Assembly (NCBI GenBank): GCA_903923925.1
Contig: CAIXZF010000063.1
Location: 39,581-103,580 of the forward strand
Direction: 5' to 3'
DNA from: an uncultured Bacteroidales bacterium
Lineage (GTDB): Bacteria > Bacteroidota > Bacteroidia > Bacteroidales > CAIXZF01
Length of the DNA: 64,000 bases
The position numbers and the translations under genes were made by a program. Positions 27,981 to 36,160 of the stretch are shown here, in pieces (the first letter of the stretch is position 1; the number at the start of each line of letters is the position of its first letter). The notes under the pieces are model-generated. The model saw nothing but the letters and a program-made list of their open reading frames with translations. It did no database searches and had not been told where the DNA came from.

Positions 27981-28820
27981 ATGCAACTAAAACTGACCCG
28001 TCCAATTGTATTTTTCGACCTTGAAACTACCGGAATTAACTTTATTCACGACAGAATTGTGGAATTTTGCCTGCATCGTGTAAATATTGATGGAAGCGAA
28101 AAAACTTGGACTCAGTTGGTAAATCCAACAATCCCTATTCCCGCTGAAGCATCTTTTATTCACGGTATTAAAGATGAAGACGTAAAGGATAAACCTACAT
28201 TTAAAATACTTGCCTCAGAGGTTGCTCAGTTTATTTCCGGTTGCGATCTTGCAGGATATAATTCTATAAAATTTGACATCCCTTTTATTGCAGAAGAATT
28301 TCTTCGTGCTGAAGTAGATTTTGACTTGCAAGGAAGAAGATTTGTTGATGCACTCAGTATTTTCCATAAAATGGAACCCCGTACCTTAAGTGCGGCATTC
28401 AAATTTTATTGCAACAAAAACCTGGATAACGCCCACTCAGCAGAAGCTGACACGATAGCAACTTATGAAATTCTGAAAGCTCAGCTCGACCGCTACGAAG
28501 ACACTTCATATAAAGATAGATTCGGCAGAGAATCTGTTCCTGTTGTAAACGACATACAGGCGCTGCACGAATTTTCTTTCCATTCCCGCTTCGCCGATCT
28601 TGCTGGCCAGATTATTTTCGATGATAAAAACAACGAAGTTTTTAATTTCGGAAAACATAAAGGAAAAGTTGTTCTCGATGTTTTTGATAAGGAACCCTCC
28701 TATTACGATTGGATGATGAAAAGTGATTTTCCTCTGTACACAAAGAAAGTAATTACTGCTATCAAACTCAGGGGCTTCAACAAAGGTTCAGTAAAAACGA
28801 ATAACCAACTGCCATTTTAA
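27981..28820 (+). CDS. DEDDh 3'-5' exonuclease with ExoX-like C-terminal domain
   Basis: The DnaQ-type exonuclease fold is shown by FFDLETTG (first acidic pair), IHGIKDEDV, GYNSIKFDIPF, and HSAEADT with the final catalytic His-Asp. After about residue 205 a separate small domain follows, with FNFGKHKGKVV and YYDWMMKSDFP. This matches the ExoX-type C-terminal (DUF3820-like) module. The enzyme probably trims DNA ends in repair rather than acting as the Pol III proofreading subunit. It follows the PD40 gene by 9 bases and precedes the FAH gene by 11. Confidence 0.9.
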   Translation: MQLKLTRPIVFFDLETTGINFIHDRIVEFCLHRVNIDGSEKTWTQLVNPTIPIPAEASFIHGIKDEDVKDKPTFKILASEVAQFISGCDLAGYNSIKFDIPFIAEEFLRAEVDFDLQGRRFVDALSIFHKMEPRTLSAAFKFYCNKNLDNAHSAEADTIATYEILKAQLDRYEDTSYKDRFGRESVPVVNDIQALHEFSFHSRFADLAGQIIFDDKNNEVFNFGKHKGKVVLDVFDKEPSYYDWMMKSDFPLYTKKVITAIKLRGFNKGSVKTNNQLPF

Positions 28821-28831
28821 TAACCCATTCT

Positions 28832-29443
28832 ATGAAAATCATTTGCATTGGCAGAAATTACGCCGAACATGCTAAAGAACTTAACAATCCTGTTCCTAAA
28901 GAACCTGTGTTTTTTCTAAAGCCTGATAGTGCTTTGCTTAGAAATAACTTTCCATTCTTTATTCCTGATTTTTCACAGGAAATCCATTATGAAACTGAAT
29001 TGGTTTTGCGTATCTGTAAACTGGGAAAAGCAATCCTCCCTAAATTTGCTCACACGTATTATGATGCCATCGGACTTGGTATCGATTTCACTGCAAGAGA
29101 CCTGCAACAAAAATGTAAGGAAAAAGGATTACCCTGGGAAATTGCAAAAGCTTTTGATGGTTCAGCACCTATTGGAAATTTTATTGACAAAAGTGAATTC
29201 CCTGACCATAGCAATATCAAGTTTCATCTTGATATCAATGGCGAAACTGTACAGCAGGGAAATTCATTTGATATGATTTTTTCCTTTGATTTACTTATTG
29301 CACATGTATCCAGATATATAACCCTCAAAACAGGAGATTATATTTTTACTGGAACTCCGGCTGGTGTCGGTCCTGTTAAAATTAATGACAGATTGGAAGC
29401 ATTTCTGGAAGGAAAGAAACTATTGGATTTCAGGGTAAAGTAG
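28832..29443 (+). CDS. Fumarylacetoacetate hydrolase (FAH) family protein
   Basis: The 203-residue protein is the short FAH form: ICIGRNYAEHAKEL, FLKPDSAL, HYETELVLRI (metal-binding Glu pair), GLGIDFTARDLQ, AKAFDGSAP and the C-terminal GDYIFTGTPAGVGPV. Members hydrolyse or decarboxylate 2-oxo diacids such as acylpyruvates or oxaloacetate; the exact substrate is not visible. The metal ligands are conserved, so it should be active. It is the last gene of the run that starts at the glycosyltransferase; a hairpin-forming inverted repeat follows. Confidence 0.92.
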   Translation: MKIICIGRNYAEHAKELNNPVPKEPVFFLKPDSALLRNNFPFFIPDFSQEIHYETELVLRICKLGKAILPKFAHTYYDAIGLGIDFTARDLQQKCKEKGLPWEIAKAFDGSAPIGNFIDKSEFPDHSNIKFHLDINGETVQQGNSFDMIFSFDLLIAHVSRYITLKTGDYIFTGTPAGVGPVKINDRLEAFLEGKKLLDFRVK

Positions 29444-29462
29444 GGTTTCACTCAAAAATCAA

Positions 29463-29501
29463 TATAAGCAAAGGAAATTATCTTAACTACCTTTGCTTAT
29501 A
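29463..29501. repeat. 12-bp perfect inverted repeat overlapping a -7 promoter box
   Basis: Arms TATAAGCAAAGG (29463-29474) and CCTTTGCTTATA (29490-29501) are separated by 15 bases. The right arm overlaps TACCTTTG. It may be an operator for the downstream esterase gene or a weak terminator of the FAH transcript; no U-run follows. Confidence 0.55.
29488..29495 (+). promoter_or_regulatory. Putative -7 promoter box of the sialate O-acetylesterase gene
   Basis: TACCTTTG lies 25 bases before the ATG at 29521 and is embedded in the right arm of an inverted repeat. No TTTG was found at the -33 distance. Confidence 0.5.
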
Positions 29502-29520
29502 AAATTATTTAAATATCCCG

Positions 29521-31650
29521 ATGAATACTATTTTTCGCTATTTAATAACAATTCTTCTTTTTGCTCCATTTTTCTGTTTTTCTAATGTCCGGCTTCCTTC
29601 AATTCTTGCTAGTAACATGGTTTTGCAGCGCAATTCCATGGTTATCCTTTGGGGTTGGGCTGATCCAAAAGAACGAATATCTATTTCAACAAGCTGGAAT
29701 CAGGGACTCTATTCCATGTGTGCTGATGAAGAAGGAAAATGGTTGTTCAATATTGAAACCGCAGATGCTGGTGGGCCGTATACTATTACCTTTCAGGCAA
29801 ATAACCAGATTGTCCTTTCAAATGTTTTATTAGGTGAAGTCTGGTTATGCTCAGGGCAATCAAATATGGAATACTCGATTAATCAACTTGGTGCTTCTGA
29901 TTTTGCTGATACAAAAACGCAACTCGGGAATTCCGATTTTTCTAAAATCCGCCTCTGTAATATCAAACACCAGACTTCAGACAAACCAATCGATACCTGC
30001 CAGGCCAGCTGGTCAATTTTGTCGGCACAAACTGGTTTTAGTTTCAGTGCCACTGCATTATTTTATGGAATTAATCTTTTTGAAGAATTAAAAATCCCGA
30101 TTGGGCTAATCAATTCAAGTTGGGGAGGTACTCCAGCTGAATCCTGGACTTCGAGAAAATCATTAGAAAAAGAAGCTGATCTTCAATATTATCTTAAATC
30201 TCCTAACTCAGTAAATTACGAAGCCTGCAAAACTTCTGTCTTATTTAATGGCATGATTCAACCGCTTATTCCTTATACCATAAAAGGTGTAATCTGGTAT
30301 CAGGGTGAAGCCAACCGTTGGGATGCCGATATATATGGGAAATTATTCAGAACAATGATTCAAAATTGGAGAGCGGCATGGAACCGCAGTGAATTCCCGT
30401 TTTATTTTGTTCAGATTGCACCATATAATTATAACCAAGAAGAAGCACATGAACTGAATGGTTACTTAATGGAAGCCCAGGCAAGTGCATTGAAACTTCC
30501 TAATACTGGTATGATTTCTACGCTTGATATTGGAGATATCTATAATATTCACCCCAAAAATAAACAGGAAGTGGGCAGGAGACTTGCAGCTTTAGCTCTT
30601 AAAAAAACGTACAACATTAATAAAGGTCCTATAGAAGGTCCATCCTGCTCTGGAATTGAGAAATCGGGAAATAAAATAAAAGTTAAGTTCAGTAACGCAT
30701 CTTTAGGACTTGTAACACCTGCTAATAAAAATAATCTTAAAGGATTTAGAATCGCAGGTTCAGATAATATTTTCAAGAAAGCTATTGCAGAAATATCAGA
30801 AAATTTTGTCCTCGTTTCAAGTGATGAAGTAAGCAATCCTGAATCTGTCCGATATGCCTTCGAAGATACTGTTACCGCATCCTTGTTCAATTCTCAGGGA
30901 TTACCTGCATTTCCCTTCCGTACCGACAGCCTGCCATTTTACTATAGAAAAGTTAAAATCTCCCTAGATCCTGATTCATCGGGAGAAATCTTTATGAATC
31001 TAAGTTGTAAAGATACAACTGCCATTATTCATTTCACGCTTGATGGCTCGATGCCGGGAATTTCCGCAGATCAATTTAAACAACGAATACCAATATCTTC
31101 AAATGTTCACATTGTAGCCAGGGCCTACAAAAACAAATTAACCTCACCAGCATATTCGGAATTAAAATATGCACGGCATCTTGCATTCCAAAATAAGTGT
31201 AAGCTGCGAAATTCATTTGCAAAACAATATTCAGGAGGGAATAATGCGCTTCTGAATGGGGTTCTTGGTTCAGCCGAATTCAGAGACGGTAACTGGCGGG
31301 GCTTTGAGGGAAAGGATTTAGTTGCAAGAATAAAACTTAATAAAAAGTGTAATGTAAATTCCGTTTCTGTCGGGTTCCTGGAAGATCAACCCTCCTGGAT
31401 TTTTCTTCCGGAGGAAATTCAGTTTCAAGTCTCCTCAAACGGGATCATCTGGCATAAGCTGAACACAATAAAAATAAATGCATCAAAGCCTAATCCAACG
31501 AAAACTGTTAATTTATTTGCTGCAAAATCCGACTATAATAACATCCGTTTCGTAAAGGTAAAAGCTAAATCCCTTAAAATTTGCCCTGATTGGCACGATG
31601 GTAAAGGAAAAAAAGCCTGGCTTTTCTCTGACGAAATAATAGTAGAATAA
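29521..31650 (+). CDS. Secreted sialate O-acetylesterase-like carbohydrate esterase
   Basis: A signal peptide (about 1-21) precedes an Ig-like segment (SNMVLQRNSMVILWGWADP). The SGNH-type esterase domain has the catalytic Ser114 in GQSNM, the GGTPAESW oxyanion region and the VIWYQGEANRW block. It ends around the DIYNIHPKNKQEVGRRLAAL segment with the catalytic Asp/His. The last 200 residues hold a chitobiase-type C-terminal fold (IHFTLDGSMPG) and a discoidin-like domain (SVGFLEDQPSWIFLPEEIQFQVS). It probably deacetylates sialic acid or plant-type acetylated sugars. A TetR gene converges from the right, 29 bases away. Confidence 0.93.
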   Translation: MNTIFRYLITILLFAPFFCFSNVRLPSILASNMVLQRNSMVILWGWADPKERISISTSWNQGLYSMCADEEGKWLFNIETADAGGPYTITFQANNQIVLSNVLLGEVWLCSGQSNMEYSINQLGASDFADTKTQLGNSDFSKIRLCNIKHQTSDKPIDTCQASWSILSAQTGFSFSATALFYGINLFEELKIPIGLINSSWGGTPAESWTSRKSLEKEADLQYYLKSPNSVNYEACKTSVLFNGMIQPLIPYTIKGVIWYQGEANRWDADIYGKLFRTMIQNWRAAWNRSEFPFYFVQIAPYNYNQEEAHELNGYLMEAQASALKLPNTGMISTLDIGDIYNIHPKNKQEVGRRLAALALKKTYNINKGPIEGPSCSGIEKSGNKIKVKFSNASLGLVTPANKNNLKGFRIAGSDNIFKKAIAEISENFVLVSSDEVSNPESVRYAFEDTVTASLFNSQGLPAFPFRTDSLPFYYRKVKISLDPDSSGEIFMNLSCKDTTAIIHFTLDGSMPGISADQFKQRIPISSNVHIVARAYKNKLTSPAYSELKYARHLAFQNKCKLRNSFAKQYSGGNNALLNGVLGSAEFRDGNWRGFEGKDLVARIKLNKKCNVNSVSVGFLEDQPSWIFLPEEIQFQVSSNGIIWHKLNTIKINASKPNPTKTVNLFAAKSDYNNIRFVKVKAKSLKICPDWHDGKGKKAWLFSDEIIVE

Positions 31651-31679
31651 ATGCTCATCACCTTTTGCAAAAGAAAATC

Positions 31680-32276
31680 CTAAGCCAGATTTCCTAGTAT
31701 TTCATTCAATTGTATGTCAATTAATTTGATAAAATCATTATAGGTAGATGGTTGTTGCCTGTTCAGGTAAATTAAAAGCATCCCAGTTGAATTATACCTG
31801 AGTTCTTTCATCTTTTTATCAGCAATTTCCTGTGTAAGGATTTTTTTTCTGATACAATAATTCCAATCATCCTGGCATAAGCGGTCCAGGAAATAACAAA
31901 TTACCTCAACCGTTGGCTGCTTTCCATTAATTGCATTCATTTTCTCAATGAAAAATAGCTCGAATATTCCGGGATATTGTATAAAAAATTTCATATAGCC
32001 CTTTGTCGTTGCTTTTATCCTTTCAATTCCCAGAGGCGACTTTTTAGTTTCATTCTTTATATAACTTTCACATTCTTCCTGAAAATCCTTTACACATTCA
32101 AAAACCAATTCTTTTACATCTCTGAAATAGTTGTACATCGTTGCATACGAATATCCAGCCCTGTCTGCAATTGACCGTACGCTGAGGCTACGCAGGCCTT
32201 CGCCTTTAAGCATTTCCTTTGTTGCTTCAATAAAATATCCTCTTAACCGCTGCTCCTGAATTGCCTTATTGTCCAT
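31680..32276 (-). CDS. TetR/AcrR family transcriptional regulator
   Basis: The first 50 residues form the TetR DNA-binding domain: an FIEATKEML helix, SVRSIADRAGYSYATMYNYF as the helix-turn-helix, and DVKELVFECV. The 198-residue length and the helical C-terminal ligand domain are typical. The ligand is unknown. It converges on the esterase gene and its own upstream DNA carries a TAAATTTG box 46 bases before the ATG. No matching palindromic operator was identified with confidence. Confidence 0.93.
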   Translation of the reverse strand: MDNKAIQEQRLRGYFIEATKEMLKGEGLRSLSVRSIADRAGYSYATMYNYFRDVKELVFECVKDFQEECESYIKNETKKSPLGIERIKATTKGYMKFFIQYPGIFELFFIEKMNAINGKQPTVEVICYFLDRLCQDDWNYCIRKKILTQEIADKKMKELRYNSTGMLLIYLNRQQPSTYNDFIKLIDIQLNEILGNLA

Positions 32277-32322
32277 TGTACAATATTTATTCTATTAATA
32301 CTTAATCTTATATTTAACAGTG

Positions 32323-32330
32323 CAAATTTA
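32323..32330 (-). promoter_or_regulatory. Putative -7 promoter box of the TetR gene
   Basis: The minus strand reads TAAATTTG, with ATTG at about the -33 distance. The leader would be about 40 bases. Confidence 0.45.
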
Positions 32331-32588
32331 TATTACATTGTTAACTTTTCCAATTATTATTAATTTTATTTATAATCGACATTAATTTAGCATCGTTAAT
32401 GCATATACGCTATACGTCAGAATTCCTGACCAAATAACAGAAAATTAGAAAGTTGTTAGTTTTTTTATGCAAACCGAAATGTCAGAAAGATCAGTACTCC
32501 AACAATCTTCTGTAATTTTTTCCTTCTTTGCGCTCATTTCGCCTTCTTTGCATTCATTGCGTTTATGAATTCTAGAAGGGCGTAAGTA
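32331..32588. other. Intergenic region with copy 2 of the dispersed motif
   Basis: No gene is supported between the TetR promoter and the DUF721 gene. The stretch is AT-rich, carries the motif copy at 32530-32565, and contains no recognisable RNA. Confidence 0.6.
32530..32565. repeat. Dispersed 36-bp intergenic motif, copy 2
   Basis: This copy has 31 of 36 matches to 15741-15776. It lies just past the 3' end of the DUF721 gene. Confidence 0.6.
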
Positions 32589-32879
32589 TTATGTGAAAAT
32601 TATATCAGAAATAATTTTGTCTCCAGCTTCTTTATTAAGTAAATCGATAAGCTTTTGCCTGGAGTAACTAAGTTCGTTCCGTAAAGCAGGTGAATCAAGC
32701 TTAACAAATAGCTTCGAATTCTTCACCTTAAGATCGAGAGTGTGTTTTTTTATCATTGGTCCTGCTACAACCTCCCATGACTTTATAAGCTTAAGCTCAT
32801 TTAACTTACCAGTCAATCTGTATTGATGGATCAATTCATTGATTATTTCTTTTAATTTATGTTCGTTGCTTTGAAACAC
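32589..32879 (-). CDS. DUF721 (DciA-like) protein
   Basis: The 96-residue protein has the DUF721 pattern: LKEIINELIHQYRLTGKLNE, the hallmark SWEVVAGPMIKKHT, and LFVKLDSPALRNELSYSRQKLI. DUF721 includes DciA, the predicted replicative helicase loader or operator in bacteria lacking DnaC. Its position just downstream of recF supports a role in DNA replication or repair. The start is GTG at 32879; no ATG is available. The gap to recF is 97 bases. Confidence 0.88.
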   Translation of the reverse strand: MFQSNEHKLKEIINELIHQYRLTGKLNELKLIKSWEVVAGPMIKKHTLDLKVKNSKLFVKLDSPALRNELSYSRQKLIDLLNKEAGDKIISDIIFT

Positions 32880-32976
32880 TTGAGAAGTATTAAAACTAAT
32901 TATTTCTTTCTTACCCTTTACCTGGAGTTACTATACCTGGCTTATGATCTGCAGGTTAAATTAATCACGAAGTAAA

Positions 32977-34080
32977 TTAACCTGCCACGGCCCCGTTTTT
33001 AACGTTAAAAATCCTGTGCTCAATTTCAACTTGTTTGAATATTTTTTCAATCCTGTCGGGTTGAGTATCTGTAATAAATACCTGCCCGAAATCATCTGCC
33101 CCGACAAGTTTGACTAATTGTCCTACCCTACGCTCATCTAATTTATCAAAAATATCATCAAAAAGAAGAATTGGTTTATAACCCTTTGTTGTCCTGGTAT
33201 ATTCAAACTGAGAAAGTTTTAAAGCAATCAGTAATGACTTCTGCTGGCCCTGAGAACCAAATCTTTTTGCTGAATATCCTGAAATAGAAAACATGAAGTC
33301 GTCTTTATGAATTCCGGCTGTTGTGTAGCGCATTGCAAGATCCTTTCGTATCGAACTTCGTAATAATTCTTTGAATTCAAGATTACGAAGCTGCGATTCA
33401 TATTCAATATTAACAGCTTCTCTACCTTCTGAAACAAATTCAAAATAGTTCTGAAACAAAGGATAAAACTCTTTTAGAAATAAGGTTCGTTTTTCAAAAA
33501 TTCTCTGCCCGGGTTCCAGCATCTGCTGGTCCCATACTTCAATACTTTCTATTGATTGTCCTCCATGCTCAGCAATGCTTTTTAAAAGTGCATTCCGATG
33601 CTGAAGCGCACGACTGTAATTTAGTAAATCATCAAGATAGACCTTATCGAATTGAGAAATGACGCCATCAAAATACTTGCGTCTTTCTTCGCTGCCCAAG
33701 CTTATCAGGTCGCTGTCGGATGGGGAAACAATAACAAGGGGAAACAGTCCGATATGATCAGCCAGACGATCGTAATCCTTTTTATTCATCCTGAATAGCT
33801 TTTTCTGATTTCTCCGTTGAATGCAGCTTACCGAATCACTCTGGTTTTCATTTCGCAGATAGGTTCCATGAATAGCAAAGGCATCCTCAGTATGCCTTAT
33901 ATTCATCATATCCTGAGGGTTAAAGTAACTTTTACAAAAAGATAAGTAATAAATTGCATCCATCAGATTGGTCTTTCCAACACCATTATCTCCAACAAAG
34001 CAGTTTATCTTTTCCGAAAAGCCAAGATCAGCAGTCTCGTAATTTTTAAAATTTGTAAGTTTTAATTTCTGCAGGTACAT
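32977..34080 (-). CDS. recF: DNA replication and repair protein RecF
   Basis: RecF is an SMC-like ATPase that loads RecO/RecR-RecA at gaps. It opens MYLQKLKLTNFKNYE and has Walker A GDNGVGKTN at 30-38. The typical LVIVSPSDSDLISLGSEERRKYFD segment and the FGSQGQQKSLLIALKL signature follow, with ILLFDDIFDKLDERR as Walker B. ATG 34080 (367 residues) is chosen because it leaves one base after the ispH stop (TGA-A-ATG); the longer frame would add residues with no family match. It is coupled to ispH. Confidence 0.96.
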   Translation of the reverse strand: MYLQKLKLTNFKNYETADLGFSEKINCFVGDNGVGKTNLMDAIYYLSFCKSYFNPQDMMNIRHTEDAFAIHGTYLRNENQSDSVSCIQRRNQKKLFRMNKKDYDRLADHIGLFPLVIVSPSDSDLISLGSEERRKYFDGVISQFDKVYLDDLLNYSRALQHRNALLKSIAEHGGQSIESIEVWDQQMLEPGQRIFEKRTLFLKEFYPLFQNYFEFVSEGREAVNIEYESQLRNLEFKELLRSSIRKDLAMRYTTAGIHKDDFMFSISGYSAKRFGSQGQQKSLLIALKLSQFEYTRTTKGYKPILLFDDIFDKLDERRVGQLVKLVGADDFGQVFITDTQPDRIEKIFKQVEIEHRIFNVKNGAVAG

Positions 34081-34081
34081 T

Positions 34082-34963
34082 TCAAAAATTGTTTTCAATA
34101 AAATCAGCAATTTCCTGCATCAGCCAATGTGGTGTTGAGGTAGCCCCGCATATTCCAGCATATGAAATAACATCGAACCATTCCTTGCAGAGTTCATTAA
34201 TTCCGGCAACCATAAATGTATTGGCATTAGCCTGTTTGCAGATGTTGTAAAGATACTTGCCATTACTGCTACTTTTGCCACTTACGAAAATAATTATTTG
34301 ATGCCGCTTTGCAAATTCCGTGAAGTAAGGAACCAGCCGGGATACCTGCTTACATACAGTATTGTTAACCTGCAGTTCTGGCATCGTTTCTTTATTAGCA
34401 TCAAGCATTTGCTCCTCTATCAAACTTGCTATCTGCCTGTATCCCTCAATACCCATGGTTGTTTGAGAATATAATCGCACAGGTTTTCTAAAATCAATTT
34501 GAAGGAGATCGGCTGGTTCTTTTACAAGTATAGCTTTGTGTGAAATCTGGCCGGAGAGCCCAATAACTTCTGCGTGGCCTGCATTCCCATAAATAACAAC
34601 CTGAAAATCAGTATTTACCGATTTCTCAAAATCATTCTTAATCCTGAATTGAAGTTTTTTAACAATGGGACAACTTGCATCTAATAATTCAATATTATTT
34701 TTTCTTGCAATTTGATATGTTTCAGGTGGTTCACCATGTGCCCGAATTAAAACTGTCGCATTTTTTAAATTTTCAAACTGTGTGTAATTAATCACAAGCA
34801 AACCTTTGTCAACCAATCTTGCAAGTTCAGCTTTATTATGTACAATTTCGCCAAGACAGTATACGCTGCCCTTTTCAAGCAAAACATCTTCAGCTTGTTT
34901 AATTGCAGCATTAACACCAGAACAGAAACCGGCATGCGATTCAATACTAACTTTTATACCCAT
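34082..34963 (-). CDS. ispH: 4-hydroxy-3-methylbut-2-enyl diphosphate reductase IspH
   Basis: IspH makes IPP and DMAPP in the last step of the MEP pathway. From ATG 34963 the protein begins MGIKVSIESHAGFCSGV and has 293 residues, the usual length. The three cluster cysteines are Cys14 (GFCSG), the one in DASCPIV and the one in GICGATSTP. CLGEIVHN, RAHGEPPE, and SGKSSSN are further family blocks. The longer frame to 35125 only reads through the end of porQ, so it was rejected. It starts 7 bases after the porQ stop. Confidence 0.95.
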   Translation of the reverse strand: MGIKVSIESHAGFCSGVNAAIKQAEDVLLEKGSVYCLGEIVHNKAELARLVDKGLLVINYTQFENLKNATVLIRAHGEPPETYQIARKNNIELLDASCPIVKKLQFRIKNDFEKSVNTDFQVVIYGNAGHAEVIGLSGQISHKAILVKEPADLLQIDFRKPVRLYSQTTMGIEGYRQIASLIEEQMLDANKETMPELQVNNTVCKQVSRLVPYFTEFAKRHQIIIFVSGKSSSNGKYLYNICKQANANTFMVAGINELCKEWFDVISYAGICGATSTPHWLMQEIADFIENNF

Positions 34964-34970
34964 TTTTTTA

Positions 34971-36017
34971 TCAGTTAATCCATTCCCCAAGATTGGCAAC
35001 GATGCTGATATAGTTAGGGGAACCGGCAACATGGTTAGCGGATCGGGCATAATTAAACTGAAATTGCTTGATTTTAAGTCCGAATCCCCATGAAATACCA
35101 ACAGTGGACATTTTAGTATCAACACCTAATTCTTTACGCCTCAAATAGTTATATCCTAATCGAACACTAAAGTTCTTTGAAGGCATAAATTCGCCACCTA
35201 CAATAAAGTGTCTGGCTAATTTATTTGTGAATTTCCCGATTTTATCTTCTTTAACTGCTTCGTTTGTGAGTGGATCTATAGTTGGTTTATCTACAAGTGG
35301 GTCAGCATAGGTAAGGTCAAATTTTTCAAGATGCTGGTAAATAACGGAATAGCGGAATGGTAAATGTTTTAACCTCTTTGTTACGCCAATTTCCATTGAA
35401 AACGGAAAATTCTCCAATTCTCCAACAGCGTCTTTTGATATCTGGCGTCCTGCATTTTTCGCAAGAAGAGATACTGTTAGTTCACGCTTTGAATTGTGGT
35501 AACTTCCTGCAAGATCAGTTCCAAGTCCGAAGGAGCGGTTACCATCCATGTATGAAAACACTGGTTTCAGATTGGCGCCTATCGAGAAATTTGAATCCAG
35601 CTTTCTTCCCCATCCAACCTGAATTGCATATTCAGAAGCGCTAAAAGTTCCTTCAATATCTCCACCTACATTCGTCCGGTCGAACTTACCATAATCAATG
35701 TAATGAATACCTCCTGAAAAGCTGCCTATCTTCTTAAAAGTCCTTGAATAGTATACAGAACCATAGTTGATATCAGTATAATAATCAACAAATTGCATGG
35801 CTAACTGATTCTTCATTTCTGGAGAAAGCAATGAAGGGTTTACTGCTGCTACTGCAAGATCATTGTCAGAAACAGCTAAAAAATCGCCGCCCATTGAAGC
35901 AATTCTGGCAGAAGTTACCAGATTAAGAAAAGGATATGTACTGTTTCCGCCGGATTGGGCCGATACCATCAAAAATGCTTGCAAAAACAGACAAAATGAA
36001 AGAAATAATTTCTTCAC
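34971..36017 (-). CDS. porQ: Type IX secretion system protein PorQ
   Basis: The 348-residue protein has a signal peptide (ending MVSAQ), the NLVTSARIASMGGDFLAVSDNDL N-terminal block, and repeated beta-strands of a PorV/FadL-like outer membrane barrel. PorQ belongs to the T9SS attachment complex and helps retain or attach cargo at the surface. This agrees with the T9SS-sorted proteases and nuclease-linked protein in this window. The start is GTG at 36017. It heads the cluster with ispH, recF and the DUF721 gene. Confidence 0.88.
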   Translation of the reverse strand: MKKLFLSFCLFLQAFLMVSAQSGGNSTYPFLNLVTSARIASMGGDFLAVSDNDLAVAAVNPSLLSPEMKNQLAMQFVDYYTDINYGSVYYSRTFKKIGSFSGGIHYIDYGKFDRTNVGGDIEGTFSASEYAIQVGWGRKLDSNFSIGANLKPVFSYMDGNRSFGLGTDLAGSYHNSKRELTVSLLAKNAGRQISKDAVGELENFPFSMEIGVTKRLKHLPFRYSVIYQHLEKFDLTYADPLVDKPTIDPLTNEAVKEDKIGKFTNKLARHFIVGGEFMPSKNFSVRLGYNYLRRKELGVDTKMSTVGISWGFGLKIKQFQFNYARSANHVAGSPNYISIVANLGEWIN

Positions 36018-36112
36018 GTTAAAGATATTGATGAAACGGTGTAATTAGTCCACAAAGTAACTCAAAATGTTTCTTTTTAACGGCAGTATGTATTTTTTAT
36101 TTTTAACAGGTC

Positions 36113-36120
36113 TAACTTTG
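36113..36120 (+). promoter_or_regulatory. Putative -7 promoter box of the dehydrogenase gene
   Basis: TAACTTTG lies about 40 bases before the ATG at 36161, with a T-rich stretch at the -33 distance. Confidence 0.5.
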
Positions 36121-36160
36121 CACCCAATAATCTGAACGGTTTTAAAAAATAAAATTACAA

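Noticed and set aside
31663..31674. CTTTTGCAAAAG palindrome between the esterase and TetR genes
   Set aside because: It is self-complementary without a loop and lies in a 29-base gap; a terminator cannot be supported.
34964..35125. N-terminal extension of ispH
   Set aside because: The extra 54 residues only read through the 3' end of porQ in another frame; the conserved IspH start is at 34963.
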